Assembly (NCBI GenBank): GCA_003566475.1
Contig: PXDE01000617.1
Span: forward strand, 1-5,566
From: PVC group bacterium
Lineage (GTDB): Bacteria > Verrucomicrobiota > Kiritimatiellia > SS1-B-03-39 > PXDE01
Reading direction: 5' to 3'
DNA length: 5,566 nucleotides
In this document: positions 3,926 to 5,566 of the stretch, in pieces
Layout: every line of letters starts with the position of its first letter
Numbering within the stretch: the first letter of the stretch is position 1
Made by a program: the position numbers and the translations under genes
The notes under the pieces: model-generated
What the model was told of the DNA's origin: nothing
The model's input: only the letters and a program-made list of their open reading frames with translations
The model's database searches: none

Positions 3926-5566
3926 ATGAAGCCCCTCGGCCCCTCCGCCTTCCTTCTCTCCGCCCTCCTCCTTCACCCTTCCCCCTTCACCCTTCTCCCT
4001 TCCTCCTCCGCCGCCGCGGCGGAGCCCCCCCCTCCGGCCCCGCCCGTCCTGCTCCACCGGGCCACCCCCGCGCCCCCCGCCGTGGCCCGGGCGGCCGAGA
4101 CGCTGGCCGCGCCTCCGGGCCCCGCCCCGGCCCGTCAGGCCGAACAGACCCTCGAACGGCTGGCCCGCGACCGCGATCCGGTCACCCGGGCCGCCGCCTC
4201 GGCCGCCCTCGCCGCCTGGCGGAGGCGCGACGGCCGGGCCGAGCCCGCCGCCGCCGCCGTCCGCGACTGGGCCGACCTCGACCGCGCCAACCTCGAATCG
4301 CCCCGGATCGAGCCCTTCCTCCAGGCCGCCCTCTCCGAGGCCGCCCAGGGCCGGGCCGTGGGCGCCCTGCGGCGGCTCGACTACGCCCGCGAGCACGCGA
4401 AGGGCCTCGAGGCCGCCCTCGTCCGCCTCGCCTACGCCGAGCTGGCCGACCTCACCCCCGATCACCCCAAGGCCATGGAATGGCTGCGCGAGGCCCGCGG
4501 ACTGGGCCGGGCCTGGGCCCGGCCCCGCGGCGTGTCCGAGACCGACCGCCCCGAACGGCCCCAGGGCTGGGAGCGCTGGTCCGGGATCGAGCGATGGATC
4601 GGATCCCGGCTCATCGACCTCGAGTTCCGCATCCTCACCGACCGCCTGGGCGAGGACTATGTGCTCTACCGCATGGCCGAACAGGCCCGGAAGGCCGCCG
4701 ACCCGAGGGCGGGCGACTTCACCGACACCTCGCGCATCTACCCCGGCCCGAACGCCGGCCGCGATCCCCCCGCCTCCGAGGCCGACCTCGAACGCGCGGT
4801 GGCCCTCTACGACCGGATCCTGGAGGAGGCCGAGGGGACGGTGTTCGCCGAGGCGGCCGCCCTGTACCGGGCCATGTGCCTGGCCCATCTGGGGAAGACC
4901 CGGGAGGCCATCCGCGACCTCGAGGCCTTCGTGGCCCGCGAGCCGCTGGGGCTGTACCGGGGCGAGGCTCTGCAGGTGCTGGGCGACCTCCACTTCCAGG
5001 CCCTGTGGGAGCCCCAGCGGGCGGCCCACTACTACACGCGGGCCCTCGAATGGTGCGGCCAGGTCCGGAACCTGCGCGAGGGGGCGCGGCTCTACGCGGT
5101 GCCCGAGAAGGCGGCCCGCGAGGCCGCCCCGCCCGCCGAATGGCAGCGCATGGACGCGGGCGGGGTCATCCGGCCCCGGGCCATCCCCGAGGGGGCGGTC
5201 ATCAACCGGACCACCGCCCCCTGGTACCTCGACCGGCTCCAGGCCGGGCTCGAGCTGCGGGCCGGGTTCCTGCGCTCGCTCCACGGCGACTGGGACGGGG
5301 CGCTGACCCACTGGCGCCGGGTGGCCCGGCACGACCCCCTGCTCGACCGGGCCCAGCGGCAGCGGTACTTCAACACCCTGCACCGCCTCGAGGGCTGCGC
5401 GGGCAAGCGGATGTACATCGGCGACGCCGAGGACAACCGGGGCGTGCCCGAGCGCGTGCGCCCGGCCATCTGGTGGGCCGACTTCCTGTTCATGACCGAG
5501 CAGTTCCAGGCCGCCGACTCCCTGTTCCGGCGGCTCTACGACACCGCGGCCGAGAAGAACGACGCC
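3926..5566 (+). CDS. Exported TPR-repeat protein, 3' end missing
   Basis: The frame stays open for 547 codons to the end of the window, so the protein is incomplete. An in-frame TGA at 3902-3904 and the absence of other start codons after it make ATG 3926 nearly certain, although no Shine-Dalgarno sequence precedes it. Residues 1-32 (MKPLGPSAFLLSALLLHPS onward to SSSAAAA) read as a signal peptide, with likely cleavage before EPPPP, followed by a Pro/Ala-rich stretch. Most of the rest is Ala/Leu/Arg/Glu-rich helix. TPR-like helix pairs are clearest at about 285-376, including ERAVALYDRILEEA, YRAMCLAHLGKTREAIRDLEAF and RGEALQVLGDLHFQALWEPQRAAHYYTRALEW, and again at about 445-472 (GDWDGALTHWRRVARHDP) and 512-541. 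TPRs bind proteins; the partner is unknown. Part of the signal-peptide DNA is a heptamer repeat (3972-4006). An exported or envelope scaffold role is inference. Confidence 0.85.
   Translation, partial: MKPLGPSAFLLSALLLHPSPFTLLPSSSAAAAEPPPPAPPVLLHRATPAPPAVARAAETLAAPPGPAPARQAEQTLERLARDRDPVTRAAASAALAAWRRRDGRAEPAAAAVRDWADLDRANLESPRIEPFLQAALSEAAQGRAVGALRRLDYAREHAKGLEAALVRLAYAELADLTPDHPKAMEWLREARGLGRAWARPRGVSETDRPERPQGWERWSGIERWIGSRLIDLEFRILTDRLGEDYVLYRMAEQARKAADPRAGDFTDTSRIYPGPNAGRDPPASEADLERAVALYDRILEEAEGTVFAEAAALYRAMCLAHLGKTREAIRDLEAFVAREPLGLYRGEALQVLGDLHFQALWEPQRAAHYYTRALEWCGQVRNLREGARLYAVPEKAAREAAPPAEWQRMDAGGVIRPRAIPEGAVINRTTAPWYLDRLQAGLELRAGFLRSLHGDWDGALTHWRRVARHDPLLDRAQRQRYFNTLHRLEGCAGKRMYIGDAEDNRGVPERVRPAIWWADFLFMTEQFQAADSLFRRLYDTAAEKNDA
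3972..4006. repeat. Pyrimidine-rich heptamer array inside the TPR gene's signal-peptide codons
   Basis: Five contiguous 7-base units, each starting TTC, fill 35 bases: TTCACCC, TTCCCCC, TTCACCC, TTCTCCC and TTCCTCC. The first four also form a 14-base unit repeated twice with one difference. They encode about residues 16-27 (LHPSPFTLLPSS) of the signal peptide of the TPR protein. Similar phrases (LHPSSF) recur, from memory, in intergenic repeats of PVC-type genomes. Confidence 0.65.

Noticed and set aside
4006..4024. Inverted repeat CTCCGCC/GGCGGAG with the palindrome CCGCCGCGGCGG
   Set aside because: It falls on Ser/Ala/Glu codons (SSAAAAE) at the signal-peptide end, where GC-rich codon choice alone would generate such symmetry.
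4659..5306. Shadow frame inside the TPR gene (215 codons, plus strand)
   Set aside because: It is Pro/Arg/Ser/Thr-rich and out of frame with the 547-codon TPR frame, which has coherent helix-pair repeats.
3905..5383. A 492-codon minus-strand frame opposite the TPR gene
   Set aside because: It is Gly/Pro/Val-rich with a glycine-run tail, has no ribosome-binding site or domain, and lies entirely over the well-supported TPR frame.

Overview
This window looks like bacterial chromosome from a very GC-rich genome; by eye both genes are strongly biased to G/C at third codon positions. It holds two large genes read away from each other across an intergenic stretch of about 1,065 bases. Both encode predicted exported proteins, and neither can be given a firm family name from sequence alone. 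I see no tRNA, rRNA, CRISPR array, transposase, phage gene or defence gene. The dispersed-repeat 'phrases' between the genes (in translation SNIEHRTSNIEHRT, GEAPAEPE, and a 7-residue MRDAGYA-type repeat) are, from memory, common in Kiritimatiellota, Verrucomicrobiota, Planctomycetota and similar metagenome-assembled genomes. I therefore lean to a PVC-type bacterium, as inference only.

Layout. 1-58: a near-perfect 32-base palindrome (3-34) and a small GC hairpin (43-58) lie just past the stop codon of the first gene. 59-2860 (minus strand): a complete 933-residue exported protein of unknown function. It has beta-rich N- and C-terminal parts around a central region that may be a glycoside-hydrolase-like barrel. 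2861-2936: its leader, with a Shine-Dalgarno sequence, an 11-base A/T homopolymer and a candidate sigma70-type promoter, in the only clearly AT-rich patch of the window. 2937-3925: no credible gene, but a dense patchwork of short palindromes (several with perfect 7-10 bp stems and exactly 3-base loops) and degenerate tandem repeats that all have a 7-base period. 3926-5566 (plus strand): the first 547 codons of a large exported tetratricopeptide-repeat (TPR) protein that runs off the end.

The most interesting signal is in the non-coding island and its right edge. Several unrelated-looking tandem repeats share a 7-base unit, two of them are joined in exact register, and a pyrimidine-rich heptamer array lies inside the signal-peptide codons of the TPR gene. 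This suggests that a heptamer-generating process acts here and can supply or remodel coding sequence. Nothing shows that the two genes work together. Their shared predicted export and divergent layout are compatible with a cell-envelope or extracellular role, but no pathway can be named.
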